Notes: a model not told the origin generated them from the sequence alone. A stretch of DNA of 64,000 bases from Yinghuangia elevatio (GCF_040649515.1 NZ_JBEZFP010000018.1:27171-91170); one strand, 5' to 3'; shown: positions 44,480 through 53,976, numbered from the stretch's first letter. Numbers and translations: made by a program.

Positions 44480-45481
44480 ATGCAGCTGCGCCGCAGCCTT
44501 GCCGTGACCGCGGTCACGGCCCTCGCGTCCTCGGCGGCCCTGTTCGCCGCCCCGGCCGCCTTCGCCGACGAGACCACCACGCCGACGCCCACCGCGACGG
44601 CCACCGCGACCAAGGACGCGACGGCGACGACCACGCCGACCGCGACCGCCACCGCGACCGCGACCGGCAGCCCGAGTGCCGCCGCGCCGGGCGCCGAGAC
44701 CCCGGCGGCCAAGACCCCGAGTGCGACGCCCACGCAGGCCGCCGCTCCGGAACTCCCGCCCGCGGGAACGGTGATCCCGAACGACCAGAAGGGCGACCAG
44801 CGCACCTCCGTCACCTTCGGGAACTTCCCGGCCAAGCTCGTCCCGGGCGCTGCGGCCAAGGAGTTCAGCGCGATCGTCAAGAACAACACCGGCAAAGCGA
44901 TCGACGTCTCGCCGGAGATCTACCTCCAGACCGTCGGCGGCACGCTGCGCGCCGAGCACGTCAAGCTCGAGTACCTGCGCGACGGCAAGTGGCAGACCGC
45001 CAAGCTGGCGAACGTCGACAGCGAGGGCAACGCCGTCTTCGGCGTCATCGGCGGCGGCTGGAACGTCGACGACGAGGGCTACTACATGTACGAGTCGCCG
45101 TACACCGTCGGCAAGAACGCCACACTCGACGTCAAGGTCCGCGTGTCGCTCACCGCTTCCGCCCCGCTCGGCGTCGGTGTGGGCGTGCTCGGCAGCGTCG
45201 CCTGGGTCAACGACGAGGAGTTCGCTTCCGTCGAATCGCAGAGCGACTTCTACGTCTTCCACATCGTGAAGACGGACGACGCTCCCAAGCCCGCCGACAA
45301 CGGCACCAAGCCGAAGCCGAAGCCGAAGCCCACCAAGCCGGGTGCGGAGCTCGCGGAGACCGGTGGTGACGACTCGTCGGCGACCACCATCGCGATCGTC
45401 GGCGGTGTCGCGCTGGTCGGCGGCGCCGGTCTGCTCGTCGTGATGCGCCGTCGCAAGGGCGATGGTGCCGCGGCCGCCTGA
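44480..45481 (+). CDS. LAETG-anchored cell-wall surface protein
   Basis: A 333-aa secreted protein. A signal peptide (about 1-29) with a cleavage site near AFA-DE is followed by a Thr/Ala/Pro stalk (30-100) rich in TPTATAT-type repeats, a soluble domain (105-265), and a Pro/Lys spacer. It ends with the sorting signal LAETG at residues 291-295, a membrane helix and an MRRRK tail. LAxTG is the substrate form for actinomycete class E sortases. The globular domain is not recognised. The start ATG at 44480 gives the signal peptide; longer frames would hide it. A strong terminator follows at 45501-45545. Confidence 0.85.
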   Translation: MQLRRSLAVTAVTALASSAALFAAPAAFADETTTPTPTATATATKDATATTTPTATATATATGSPSAAAPGAETPAAKTPSATPTQAAAPELPPAGTVIPNDQKGDQRTSVTFGNFPAKLVPGAAAKEFSAIVKNNTGKAIDVSPEIYLQTVGGTLRAEHVKLEYLRDGKWQTAKLANVDSEGNAVFGVIGGGWNVDDEGYYMYESPYTVGKNATLDVKVRVSLTASAPLGVGVGVLGSVAWVNDEEFASVESQSDFYVFHIVKTDDAPKPADNGTKPKPKPKPTKPGAELAETGGDDSSATTIAIVGGVALVGGAGLLVVMRRRKGDGAAAA

Positions 45482-45500
45482 TCGGGCGTACGTGACACGA

Positions 45501-45545
45501 ACGTGAAGGTGCCCCCGGCCGCTTCGGCCGGGGGCACCTTCACGT
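45501..45545. terminator. Perfect 21-bp hairpin terminator
   Basis: The arms 45501-45521 and 45525-45545 are perfectly complementary around a 3-base loop. It begins 20 bases after the surface protein stop and lies between convergent genes (surface protein and DedA). Confidence 0.93.
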
Positions 45546-45623
45546 CTGTGCGTCCTGCGTCGTGGATGTCGTGGGGCCGCCGTGGGATGTGGTGGATCCC
45601 GTGTCGTGCCGACGCGGCGCGGG

Positions 45624-46313
45624 TCAGTTGCCGACCGGCTCCTCGGCCGCTTCGGTGATCTCGGCGCCGGCGCGCTTCTTGGCCTTCCGCTCCCGGTAGA
45701 CCTCGATGAAGATCGGCAGCAGCGACACGAGCACGATCACCGCGATGCCCGGCAGCAGGTACTTGTCGATGCTGTCGCCGATCGCGTCGCCCAGCCAGTA
45801 GCCCGCCAGGATGATGCCGACGGTCCACACGACGCCGCCGACGACGTTCCAGACGAAGAACTTCCGGGCCGGCATCTCCAGGACGCCCGCGACCGGGTTG
45901 AGGAACGTGCGGACGATCGGGATGAAGCGCGCGAGGACCACCGCCTTGGCGGGGCCGAACTTCTCGAAGTAGTGCTCCGCCTTGTCGACGTACTCCTTCT
46001 TGAACAGCTTGGAGTTCGGCTTGGCGAACATCTTCGGGCCGGCCTTGGCGCCGATGAAGTGGCCGAGCTGGGCGCCCGCGACGGCGCACAGCGGCGAACC
46101 GATCAGCAGCCAGGTCAGCGGAAGGCTTGTGCCGACGACCTTCTCGGCCGAGCTGGAGGCGGCCACACCGGCGAGGAAGAGCATCGAATCGCCGGGGAAG
46201 AAGAACCCGACGAGCAGGCCCGTCTCCGCGAAGATGATCGCGAGGATGCCGATGAGACCGAACGTCGAGATGAGTGACGTGGCGTCGAGCACGTTCACAG
46301 CGAGGGAGTCCAC
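45624..46313 (-). CDS. DedA family membrane protein
   Basis: A 229-aa integral membrane protein. The family signs are GLIGILAIIFAETGLLVGFFFPGDSMLFLAG, GAQLGHFIGAKAGP and VVLARFIPIVRTFLNPVAGVLEMPARKFFVWNVVGGVVWT. DedA proteins are lipid flippases or transporters (for example undecaprenyl phosphate recycling) that use the proton gradient; the exact lipid is not set by the sequence. The C-terminal tail is charged. It is divergent from the CoA-disulfide-reductase-like gene. Confidence 0.92.
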   Translation of the reverse strand: MDSLAVNVLDATSLISTFGLIGILAIIFAETGLLVGFFFPGDSMLFLAGVAASSSAEKVVGTSLPLTWLLIGSPLCAVAGAQLGHFIGAKAGPKMFAKPNSKLFKKEYVDKAEHYFEKFGPAKAVVLARFIPIVRTFLNPVAGVLEMPARKFFVWNVVGGVVWTVGIILAGYWLGDAIGDSIDKYLLPGIAVIVLVSLLPIFIEVYRERKAKKRAGAEITEAAEEPVGN

Positions 46314-46422
46314 CTGGGCAGGGTAGCCCTGTTCGGGGCCTCTCGTGGAAGCCGGTACACCCGCACGGTGTTCGGGAGATCACCGGGTGGGTCGGATCGC
46401 GGACCGGAAGCGGAGCGGGAAC

Positions 46423-47802
46423 ATGGTGGAACGACTTGTGGTGATCGGCGGGGACGCGGCGGGCGCGTCGGCGGCCTCGCAGGCCAGGCAGCGGCGCGGC
46501 CCCGACGACCTGGAGATCGTCGTCCTGGAGCGGGGGCGCCACACGTCGTATTCGGCGTGCGGGGTGCCCTATTGGGTGGGCGGCCTGGTCTCCGGGGCCG
46601 ACGCCCTGGTCGCCCGGGCGCCCGAGGCGCACCGGGAGCGCGGGCTCGACGTACGGCTGGGCAGCGAGGCCGAGGGGATCGACCTCGACAAGCGGGAGGT
46701 GGCGGTCCGCGACGTCCACACCGGCGCCGCCGACCGCATCGGCTTCGACCAGCTCGTGATCGCCACCGGGGCGACCCCGGTACGCCCGCCCGTGCCCGGC
46801 ATCGACGCTCCCGGTGTGTACGGCGTGCAGACCCTCGACGACGGGCAGGCGCTCATCGACGCGCTCGACCCCGCGTACACGCACGCCGTCGTGATCGGCG
46901 GCGGCTACATCGGCATCGAGATGGCCGAGGCGATGAAGCTCCGCGGGCTCGACGTCACGGTCCTGGACCGCGGCGCGCAGCCGATGTCCACGCTCGACCC
47001 GGACATGGGCGTGCTCGTGCACGAGCAGATGGAGGAGATGGGGATCAACGTCGTCACGCACGCCGACGTCCGGGCCGTGGAGACCGGCCCCGACGGGCGC
47101 GTGCGGGCGGTCGCGACCGCGGAGCGCTCCTACCCCGCGGACCTGGTGGTGCTCGGGACCGGGGTACGCCCGGCCACCGGCCTCGCGCGCGACGCCGGCC
47201 TGCCGCTCGGCGACAGCGGCGGCATCCGCACCGACCTGCGCATGCGCGTGTGGGGCGGCGACCCGCGCCACGAGGGCGTCTGGGCGGCCGGCGACTGCGT
47301 CGAGGTGCTGGACCTGGTGTCCGGCCGCTTCCGGCACATCCCGCTCGGCACCCACGCCAACAAGCAGGGCCGGGTGGCCGGCATGAACATCGGCGGCGAC
47401 TACGGGACCTTCCCCGGCGTGGTCGGCACCGCGGTCAGCAAGGTCTGCGAGCTGGAGATCGCCCGGACCGGGCTGCGCGAGTCGGACGCCGACGCGGCCG
47501 GGTTCTCGTACGTCACCGCCGTGATCGAGTCGACCGGTCGGGCCGGCTACTACCCGGGCGCGCAGCGCATGACGGTCAAGATGATCGCCGAACGGGTGAG
47601 CGGCAGGCTGCTGGGCGTGCAGATCGTCGGCCGCGACGGAGCCGCGAAACGCATCGACGTCGCGGCGGTCGCGCTGACCGCGCGGATGACGGTCGAGGAC
47701 GTGACCGCGCTCGACCTGGGCTACGCACCGCCGTTCTCTCCGGTGTGGGACCCGATCCTGGTCGCCGCGCGCAAGGCGGCGCAGCGGCTGGCGCAGAGCT
47801 GA
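46423..47802 (+). CDS. FAD-dependent disulfide oxidoreductase (CoA-disulfide reductase-like)
   Basis: A 459-aa enzyme. VVIGGDAAGASAASQARQR binds FAD, followed by HTSYSACGVPYWVGG with a single catalytic Cys46, the mark of CoA-disulfide reductase and NADH oxidase-type enzymes. VVIGGGYIGIEMAEAMKLRGLDVTVLD binds NAD(P)H and VWAAGDCVEV binds FAD. The C-terminal dimerisation domain includes YYPGAQRMTVKMIAE and DLGYAPPFSPVWDPILVAAR. It could reduce CoA disulfide, polysulfides or oxygen; mycothiol hosts often have several paralogues. The ATG at 46423 follows GGAGCGGGAAC. Confidence 0.85.
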   Translation: MVERLVVIGGDAAGASAASQARQRRGPDDLEIVVLERGRHTSYSACGVPYWVGGLVSGADALVARAPEAHRERGLDVRLGSEAEGIDLDKREVAVRDVHTGAADRIGFDQLVIATGATPVRPPVPGIDAPGVYGVQTLDDGQALIDALDPAYTHAVVIGGGYIGIEMAEAMKLRGLDVTVLDRGAQPMSTLDPDMGVLVHEQMEEMGINVVTHADVRAVETGPDGRVRAVATAERSYPADLVVLGTGVRPATGLARDAGLPLGDSGGIRTDLRMRVWGGDPRHEGVWAAGDCVEVLDLVSGRFRHIPLGTHANKQGRVAGMNIGGDYGTFPGVVGTAVSKVCELEIARTGLRESDADAAGFSYVTAVIESTGRAGYYPGAQRMTVKMIAERVSGRLLGVQIVGRDGAAKRIDVAAVALTARMTVEDVTALDLGYAPPFSPVWDPILVAARKAAQRLAQS

Positions 47803-47995
47803 CGCGGGTCCGGCGCACGCCGGCGGTTCGGTGTCCCGGTACGCCTTTCGGGGCAGATTTTCCGTGCACGGGGCCGGGGGGAGGAGGGTGTCACGCGCGA
47901 ACAGGTCTGCCAGGATGGGCGCCAAGCGGTGATACGGCCATCCGTGTCGAAACCCTCATATCCGCCGCACGCTCGTTTGACGAGGAGCCATACGC

Positions 47996-49018
47996 ATGCC
48001 CATCGCAACTCCCGAGGTCTACGCCGAGATGCTCGACCGGGCGAAGGCCGGTCGCTTCGCCTACCCGGCGATCAACGTGACCTCCTCCCAGACCCTCAAC
48101 GCGGCGCTGCGCGGCTTCGCCGAGGCGGAGAGCGACGGCATCATCCAGGTGTCGACCGGGGGCGCGGAGTTCCTGTCCGGCACGACCGTCAAGGACATGG
48201 TCACCGGCTCGGTCGCGTTCGCCGAGTTCGCGAAGGTCGTCGCCGAGAAGTACTCGGTCAACGTCGCCCTGCACACCGACCACTGCCCCAAGGACAAGCT
48301 GGACGGCTTCATGCGTCCGCTCATCGACGTCTCGGCCGAGCGGGTCAAGAAGGGCCTCGACCCGCTGTTCCAGTCGCACATGTGGGACGGCTCCGCGGTG
48401 CCGCTGGACGAGAACCTGACCATCGCGCAGGAGCTCATCGCGAAGTGCGCCGCCGCGCGCATCGTCATGGAGCTGGAGATCGGCGTCGTCGGCGGCGAGG
48501 AGGACGGCGTCGACAACGAGATCAACGACAAGCTCTACACGACGCCCGAGGACGCGCTGAAGACCGTCGAGGCGATCGGCCTCGGCGAGAAGGGCCGCTA
48601 CATGCTCGCGGCCACCTTCGGCAACGTGCACGGCGTCTACAAGCCGGGCAATGTGCAGCTGCGTCCGTCCATCCTCAAGGACATCCAGGACGCGGTCAGC
48701 GCGAAGTACGGCCAGGAGCGCCCGTTCGACCTGGTGTTCCACGGCGGTTCGGGCTCGCTGCTCGAGGAGATCCGCGAGGCGCTGGACTACGGCGTGGTGA
48801 AGATGAACGTCGACACCGACACGCAGTACGCCTTCACCCGCCCGATCGCGGAGCACATGTTCCGCAACTACGACGGCGTGCTCAAGATCGACGGCGAGGT
48901 GGGCAACAAGAAGCAGTACGACCCGCGTTCGTACGGCAAGTCCGCCGAGACGTCGATGGCCGAGCGCGTCGTCGTCGCCTGCCAGGACCTGCGTTCGGCG
49001 GGCAACCGCCTGAAGTAG
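47996..49018 (+). CDS. fbaA: Class II fructose-bisphosphate aldolase
   Basis: A 340-aa zinc enzyme of glycolysis and gluconeogenesis that interconverts fructose-1,6-bisphosphate with DHAP and glyceraldehyde-3-phosphate. It has YPAINVTSSQTLNAALRGFAEA, NVALHTDHCPKDKLDG with zinc ligand His, MELEIGVVGGEEDGVDN, AATFGNVHGVYKPGNV and VFHGGSGSLLEEIREALDYGVVKMNVDTDTQ with active-site residues. Start ATG at 47996 has GAGGAGCC upstream. A terminator at 49073-49105 follows. Confidence 0.96.
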   Translation: MPIATPEVYAEMLDRAKAGRFAYPAINVTSSQTLNAALRGFAEAESDGIIQVSTGGAEFLSGTTVKDMVTGSVAFAEFAKVVAEKYSVNVALHTDHCPKDKLDGFMRPLIDVSAERVKKGLDPLFQSHMWDGSAVPLDENLTIAQELIAKCAAARIVMELEIGVVGGEEDGVDNEINDKLYTTPEDALKTVEAIGLGEKGRYMLAATFGNVHGVYKPGNVQLRPSILKDIQDAVSAKYGQERPFDLVFHGGSGSLLEEIREALDYGVVKMNVDTDTQYAFTRPIAEHMFRNYDGVLKIDGEVGNKKQYDPRSYGKSAETSMAERVVVACQDLRSAGNRLK

Positions 49019-49072
49019 GCACCTGGGCGGACCGCGAACGGCGGTCTCGCGTAAGGTCGGAGGAACGTTTGC

Positions 49073-49105
49073 GCGGCCCGGCACCCTCGGGGGGTGTCGG
49101 GCCGC
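49073..49105. terminator. Hairpin between fbaA and lipoprotein genes
   Basis: GCGGCCCGGCACCC (49073-49086) pairs with 49092-49105 with one G-T step. It lies between two convergent genes and about 55 bases after the fbaA stop. Confidence 0.82.
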
Positions 49106-49112
49106 GGGGCGT

Positions 49113-49376
49113 TCACCGGCGCCAGGGCATCGGCACGTTCTGCGGGGCGCCGGGCACTCCGCGCGGGTCCTTCCTGGCGGGCTTGACCGGCACCGCGCTG
49201 TCGTGCGGCGCCGCACCGACCGACGAACCGGGCCGCGGCCGCTTGCCGTTGCCGCCGCCGTCCTTGCGGTCCTGGCCGTCCTTGCCGCCCCCGCACGCCG
49301 TCAGCGTCAGCACCGAGACGAGTACGGCAGCGAGCGCGACGGCCGAAGCGTGCCTGCGGCGGAGCCGCGTATCCAT
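49113..49376 (-). CDS. Small lipoprotein (87 aa)
   Basis: A short exported protein with ATG at 49376 after AGGGG. A basic start MDTRLRRRHAS leads to a hydrophobic helix and a lipobox LTAC (Cys about residue 28), where a diacylglyceride would be attached. The mature part is only about 60 residues, Gly/Pro/Lys/Arg-rich, with no known domain. It ends 8 bases from the terminator. Function is unknown. Confidence 0.65.
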   Translation of the reverse strand: MDTRLRRRHASAVALAAVLVSVLTLTACGGGKDGQDRKDGGGNGKRPRPGSSVGAAPHDSAVPVKPARKDPRGVPGAPQNVPMPWRR

Positions 49377-49559
49377 GAATCCCCTAAGACTGCCGAACCG
49401 CCGAACCGAGGCTGAACCGGTCGTACGCACGCCGACCCTAGCGGTCGCCGGGCCCGAAAGCGCTCGCGCGGACGGGCGGGCGGGTCCCCGCGCGGGCGCG
49501 TCCGCCGCGCGCCGGGGACGGATGGGGCCGCGCCCCGCGGGGCGGTGCAGGATGGGGGC

Positions 49560-49976
49560 ATGACCATCGACCAGAACCTCTTCGGAGGCCCCGACCCGAC
49601 GCTCCTGCCCGACGAACCGGAGCCGCGCACGCTCCTGGAGTCCGGCACCGACCCGTCCGAGGTCGCCGCGAAGTACCCCAAGTCGTCGGCCGCGTGGGCC
49701 GCGCTCGCCGACCGCGCGTTCGAGGCGGGCAGCGTGGTGGAGTCCTACGCGTACGCCCGCACCGGCTACCACCGCGGGCTCGACGCGCTGCGCAAGGCGG
49801 GCTGGCGCGGCCACGGCCCGGTGCCGTGGGAGCACGAGCCGAACCAGGGCTTCCTGCGTGCCCTGAACGCGCTCGCGCGCGCCGCGGGGGCGATCGGCGA
49901 AGAGGAGGAGCACGTGCGCTGCACGCTGTTCCTGCGCGACAGCAGCAAGACCGCCGCCGACCTGTTCGAGGGCTGA
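49560..49976 (+). CDS. DUF3151 family protein
   Basis: A 138-aa soluble protein with a clear DUF3151 pattern: LFGGPDPTLLPDEPEPRTLLESGTDPSEVAAKYPKSSAAWAALA, YAYARTGYHRGLDALRKAGWRGHGPVPWEHEPNQGFLRALNALARAA and CTLFLRDSSKTAADLF. DUF3151 proteins are conserved in actinomycetes, commonly near fba and purA as here, but have no assigned role. The ATG at 49560 gives MTIDQNLFGG. Confidence 0.9.
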   Translation: MTIDQNLFGGPDPTLLPDEPEPRTLLESGTDPSEVAAKYPKSSAAWAALADRAFEAGSVVESYAYARTGYHRGLDALRKAGWRGHGPVPWEHEPNQGFLRALNALARAAGAIGEEEEHVRCTLFLRDSSKTAADLFEG

Positions 49977-49983
49977 CGGACCC

Positions 49984-51021
49984 TCAGCCGGGTACGACCG
50001 GGTCCGGCCGCGGCACGTACAGGCGCCACGCGCCCGGGCGTACCGTCCAGGTCCGCAGCCGGACCGGACCGGTGGCCATGGCGTCGGCCTCGTAGGTGAA
50101 GTCGGGTCCGCAGACCGTGATCTCGCGCGCCCGGAGTTCGAGCATCGGGCCGCGCGCCGGGGCGGTGTCGTCCGCCGGGCGCGCGGTGCCGCGCGTCTGC
50201 GCCGGGAGTCCGAAGCGGCCGCCCGACGCGAACGCGGTGATCATGACGGTCGCGGTGCCGGTCGCGGGGGCCGGCTCGGTGCGCGTGGCCGACGGCTGCT
50301 CCGGCCCGTCGATGTTGACGGACCGTTCCTGCACGGCTACGGACGGGAGTTCGGGGGCGGCCCCGACACGCGCCGGGCCGTTGTCGCAATCATCACATCC
50401 GACGTGCACCGAGAAGACCGGCCGGTCGACGTCGGCGACCACCCGGCCGTCGGCCTCGACGCGCAGCCGGTGGCCGGCCGGGCCGACCGCGGAGGACACG
50501 GTGTGCGCCGCGCGGTCCCAGAACGAGCGCCACGGTTTGCGCGGTGCGAGGCCCGCGGCGGCCCCGGTCCGGAGCGCGCGTACACCGTTGCCGATGCGCA
50601 CCGAGCGCAGCGCCACGCCGCCCAGGTCGTCCAGCAGCAGGTCCAGCGCCCGGTCGTACTCGCCGAGGGCCACCCGGGCCGCCTTGGCGGGCTCCGCGGG
50701 CAGTCCCAGGGCCCGCGCGAGGCCGTGGTCGGAGCCGGGATGGGTGTCCACCGGGACGACGCCCAGAGGCGTCTCGGCGAGCTCGCCCCGCCGGTCCAGG
50801 ACCCGGACCACGGAGTGCACGCCGCCGTCGCCCGCGACCACGACGACACGCCGACGGCCGCGCCGTGCGAGAGCACGTTCGAGCTCCGCCGAATCGGCCG
50901 GAACCACGATCTTGGTGGGGGCCGAAGCCCGCAAAACGTCCAGCGCGACCCGGACCGACTCGCCGTCCGCCGAGCGTGCCGCAGGGTCCGTGATCACGAG
51001 CAGCGCACGCTCGGCCGACAC
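49984..51021 (-). CDS. Diacylglycerol/sphingosine kinase-like protein
   Basis: A 345-aa protein with a DAGK catalytic domain: LLVITDPAARS, VVVVAGDGGVHSVVRVL with the nucleotide-binding GDGG, LGVVPVDTHPGSDHGLARALGLP and a beta-sandwich C-terminal half. The usual GTGND of lipid kinases is replaced by a DTHPGSDHGLARALG form, seen in actinomycete relatives. Start GTG at 51021. It is divergent from purA; its stop is 7 bases from the DUF3151 stop. The lipid substrate is unknown. Confidence 0.85.
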   Translation of the reverse strand: MSAERALLVITDPAARSADGESVRVALDVLRASAPTKIVVPADSAELERALARRGRRRVVVVAGDGGVHSVVRVLDRRGELAETPLGVVPVDTHPGSDHGLARALGLPAEPAKAARVALGEYDRALDLLLDDLGGVALRSVRIGNGVRALRTGAAAGLAPRKPWRSFWDRAAHTVSSAVGPAGHRLRVEADGRVVADVDRPVFSVHVGCDDCDNGPARVGAAPELPSVAVQERSVNIDGPEQPSATRTEPAPATGTATVMITAFASGGRFGLPAQTRGTARPADDTAPARGPMLELRAREITVCGPDFTYEADAMATGPVRLRTWTVRPGAWRLYVPRPDPVVPG

Positions 51022-51143
51022 CGGTCGTCCTTCCTCAGGTAACCTCTCCCCGCAAGAGCCCCTTGCGCGCAGGCGTCAAGGGGCTTGGACTTTCCGGGGC
51101 TCCCGTGAACAAACATGCCCCGCCTGGAAGGGGTGTACGCCTC

Positions 51144-52433
51144 ATGCCCGCACTCGTGCTCGTCGGTGCCCAATGGGGAGACGAGGGCAAGGGGAAGGCC
51201 ACCGACCTGCTCGGCGGTTCCGTCGACTACGTGGTCCGATACCAGGGCGGCAACAATGCCGGCCACACGGTTGTCATCGGGGACCAGAAGTATGCGCTGC
51301 ACCTTCTGCCCTCCGGCATCCTCACACCGGGGTGCACCCCGGTCATCGGCAACGGAGTCGTCGTCGACCCCGGTGTGCTGCTCCAGGAGATCCGCACGCT
51401 GCAGGAGCGCGACGTCGACACGTCCAAGCTCCTGATCTCCGGCAACGCGCATCTCATCACGCCCTACCACCGCACGCTCGACAAGGTGACGGAACGGTTC
51501 CTCGGCAACCGGAAGATCGGTACCACGGGTCGTGGCATCGGTCCGGCGTACGCGGACAAGATCAACCGCGTCGGCATCCGGGTCCAGGACCTCTTCGACC
51601 CCGGCATCCTCCAGCAGAAGGTCGAGAGCGCGCTGCGCGACAAGAACCAGATGCTGGTCAAGATGTTCAACCGGCGCGAACTGTCGGTGCAGGCCGTCGT
51701 CGAGGAGTATCTCCAGTACGCCGACGCGCTCAAGGACTTCGTCGCCGACACGACGTACATCCTCAACAAGGCGCTCGACGAAGACAAGGTGGTGCTGCTG
51801 GAAGGCGGTCAGGGCACGCTGCTCGACGTCGACCACGGCACGTATCCGTTCGTCACGTCGTCCAACCCGACCTCGGGCGGCGCGTGCGCGGGGTCGGGCA
51901 TCGGTCCGACCAAGATCAGCGGGGTCATCGGCATCCTCAAGGCGTACACCACGCGTGTCGGTTCGGGCCCGTTCCCGACCGAGCTGCTCGACGAGGACGG
52001 CGAGAAGCTGCGCACGATCGGCCACGAGTTCGGCACCACCACCGGTCGTGACCGGCGCTGCGGCTGGTTCGACGCGGTCATCGCGCGCTACGCGACCCGG
52101 GTGAACGGGCTGACCGACTTCTTCCTCACCAAGCTGGACGTGCTCACCGGCTGGGAGCAGATCCCGGTCTGCGTCGCCTACGAGGTCGACGGCGTGCGGC
52201 ACGACGAGATGCCCATGTCGCAGACCGACTTCCACCACGCGAAGCCGGTCTACGAGATGCTGCCGGGCTGGTCGGAGGACCTGACCGCGGCCAAGACGTT
52301 CGACGACCTGCCCAAGAACGCGCAGGCGTACGTCAAGGCGCTGGAGGAGATGTCCGGCGCGCCGATCTCGGCGATCGGCGTCGGGCCCGGCCGCGAGCAG
52401 ACCATCGCGGTCCGCTCGTTCCTGGACAAGTAG
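51144..52433 (+). CDS. purA: Adenylosuccinate synthetase
   Basis: A 429-aa GTP-dependent enzyme that links IMP to aspartate in AMP synthesis. LVLVGAQWGDEGKGKATDLL has the P-loop, QGGNNAGHTVV the catalytic Asp/His region, TTGRGIGPAYADKINRVGIRV binds IMP, and ELLDEDGEKLRTIGHEFGTTTGRDRRCGWFD is the aspartate loop region. The ATG at 51144 follows GGAAGGGG. A terminator lies at 52451-52495. The gene stands alone as in other Streptomyces. Confidence 0.97.
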   Translation: MPALVLVGAQWGDEGKGKATDLLGGSVDYVVRYQGGNNAGHTVVIGDQKYALHLLPSGILTPGCTPVIGNGVVVDPGVLLQEIRTLQERDVDTSKLLISGNAHLITPYHRTLDKVTERFLGNRKIGTTGRGIGPAYADKINRVGIRVQDLFDPGILQQKVESALRDKNQMLVKMFNRRELSVQAVVEEYLQYADALKDFVADTTYILNKALDEDKVVLLEGGQGTLLDVDHGTYPFVTSSNPTSGGACAGSGIGPTKISGVIGILKAYTTRVGSGPFPTELLDEDGEKLRTIGHEFGTTTGRDRRCGWFDAVIARYATRVNGLTDFFLTKLDVLTGWEQIPVCVAYEVDGVRHDEMPMSQTDFHHAKPVYEMLPGWSEDLTAAKTFDDLPKNAQAYVKALEEMSGAPISAIGVGPGREQTIAVRSFLDK

Positions 52434-52450
52434 CCCGTACCGGCTGTTGC

Positions 52451-52495
52451 CGTTCACCCCTGGGGCTGACACCTTGTCGGCTCCGGGGGTGAACG
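52451..52495 (+). terminator. Hairpin after purA
   Basis: CGTTCACCCC (52451-52460) pairs with GGGGTGAACG (52486-52495), and a weaker inner stem joins CTGACA-type bases. It starts 18 bases after the purA stop. Confidence 0.75.
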
Positions 52496-52547
52496 ACTGC
52501 CAGAGTGCCGGTTTCCGGAGGCTTGTCCGCTCCTTAGGCTGTGCGCC

Positions 52548-53900
52548 ATGACCACTGTGGACCCGGCGGCCGGGAAGGCCGTGTACGAAGCAGATCGCGC
52601 ACACGTCTTTCATTCCTGGTCCGCGCAGGGACTCATCGCCCCCCTGCCGGTCGCGGGCGCGGAAGGCTCCTATTTCTGGGACTACGAGGGCAACCGCTAC
52701 CTCGACTTCGCGTCGCAGCTGGTCAACACCAACATCGGCCACCAGCACCCCAAGGTCGTCGCGGCGATCAAGGAGCAGGCCGACAAGCTCTGCATGATCC
52801 AGCCCGCGTTCGCGAACGACGCGCGCAGCGAGGCCGCCCGACTGATCGCCGGACTCGCCCCCGGTGACCTCAACCGGGTGTTCTTCACGAACGGCGGCGC
52901 GGAGGCCAACGAGAACGCGATCCGGATGGCGCGCCTGCACACGGGCCGGCAGAAGGTGCTCGCGACGTACCGCTCGTACCACGGCGCCACCGCCAACGCG
53001 ATCGCACTGACCGGCGACCCGCGGCGCTGGCCGAACGAGACCGGCGTGTCGGGCATCGTGCACTTCTGGGGCCCGTACGCCTACCGCTCGCCGTTCCACG
53101 CGACCACCGAGGCCGAGGAGTGCGAGCGCGCGCTCGCACACCTGGAAAACACCATCGTGTTCGAGGGCCCGGCCACCGTCGCCGCGATCGTGCTGGAGAC
53201 CGTCGTCGGCACCGCCGGCATCCTGGTGCCGCCGCCCGGGTACCTCGCGGGCGTGCGGGCGCTGTGCGACAAGTACGGCATCATCTTCATCGCCGACGAG
53301 GTCATGGCCGGCTTCGGCCGCACCGGGGCGTGGTTCGCGGTGGACAACTGGGGCGTCACCCCGGACCTGATCACCTTCGCGAAGGGCGTCAACTCCGGCT
53401 ACGTCCCGCTCGGCGGCGTGGTCATCTCCGACGCGATCTTCGAGACCTTCCGCGAGCGCCCCTTCCCGGGCGGGCTGACCTATTCCGGTCACCCCCTGGC
53501 GTGTGCCGCCGCCGTCGCGACCATCAACGCGATGCGCGACGAGAAGATCGTCGAGAACGCCAAGTGGCTCGGCGAGTCGGTCATCGGCCCCGAGCTGCGC
53601 GCGATGGCCGAGCGCCACCCGTCGGTCGGCGAGGTCCGCGGCCTCGGCGTCTTCTGGGCCGTCGAGCTGGTCAAGAACAAGGGGACGCGCGAGCCGCTGA
53701 CCGCGTACAACGCGGCCGGTGCCGACGCCAAGCCGATGAACGACTTCGCGGCGGCCTGCAAGGCGCGTGGCCTGTGGCCGTTCGTCAACATGAACCGCAC
53801 GCACGTCGTGCCGCCGTGCACCACCACCGAGGCGGAGGCCAAGGAAGGCCTGGCCATCCTCGACGAGGCGCTCACCGTCGCGGACGCGTTCTGCGTCTGA
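52548..53900 (+). CDS. Class III (omega-type) aminotransferase
   Basis: A 450-aa PLP enzyme. Motifs are FWDYEGNRYLDFASQLVNTNIGHQHPKV, FFTNGGAEANENAIRMARLHTGRQKV, YHGATANAIALTG, FIADEVMAGFGRTGAWFAVD and TFAKGVNSGYVPLGGVVIS, with the PLP lysine in the last. The pattern resembles taurine-pyruvate and beta-alanine/other omega-amino acid transaminases annotated as aspartate aminotransferase family. The substrate is open. A GntR-type regulator gene follows and could control it (inference). Terminator at 53977-54028. Confidence 0.87.
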   Translation: MTTVDPAAGKAVYEADRAHVFHSWSAQGLIAPLPVAGAEGSYFWDYEGNRYLDFASQLVNTNIGHQHPKVVAAIKEQADKLCMIQPAFANDARSEAARLIAGLAPGDLNRVFFTNGGAEANENAIRMARLHTGRQKVLATYRSYHGATANAIALTGDPRRWPNETGVSGIVHFWGPYAYRSPFHATTEAEECERALAHLENTIVFEGPATVAAIVLETVVGTAGILVPPPGYLAGVRALCDKYGIIFIADEVMAGFGRTGAWFAVDNWGVTPDLITFAKGVNSGYVPLGGVVISDAIFETFRERPFPGGLTYSGHPLACAAAVATINAMRDEKIVENAKWLGESVIGPELRAMAERHPSVGEVRGLGVFWAVELVKNKGTREPLTAYNAAGADAKPMNDFAAACKARGLWPFVNMNRTHVVPPCTTTEAEAKEGLAILDEALTVADAFCV

Positions 53901-53976
53901 TGTCGCGGCGCGCGGGCGCGGGTCTCCGAGTACCGGCATACCGGGGGACCTGACCGCGCCGCCCGTCGGCCGACGC

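Noticed and set aside
45250..47925. 891-codon minus-strand frame over DedA and the disulfide reductase
   Set aside because: It runs in another frame of DedA and opposite the FAD enzyme, both of which show full family motifs; no domain is seen in the translated frame.
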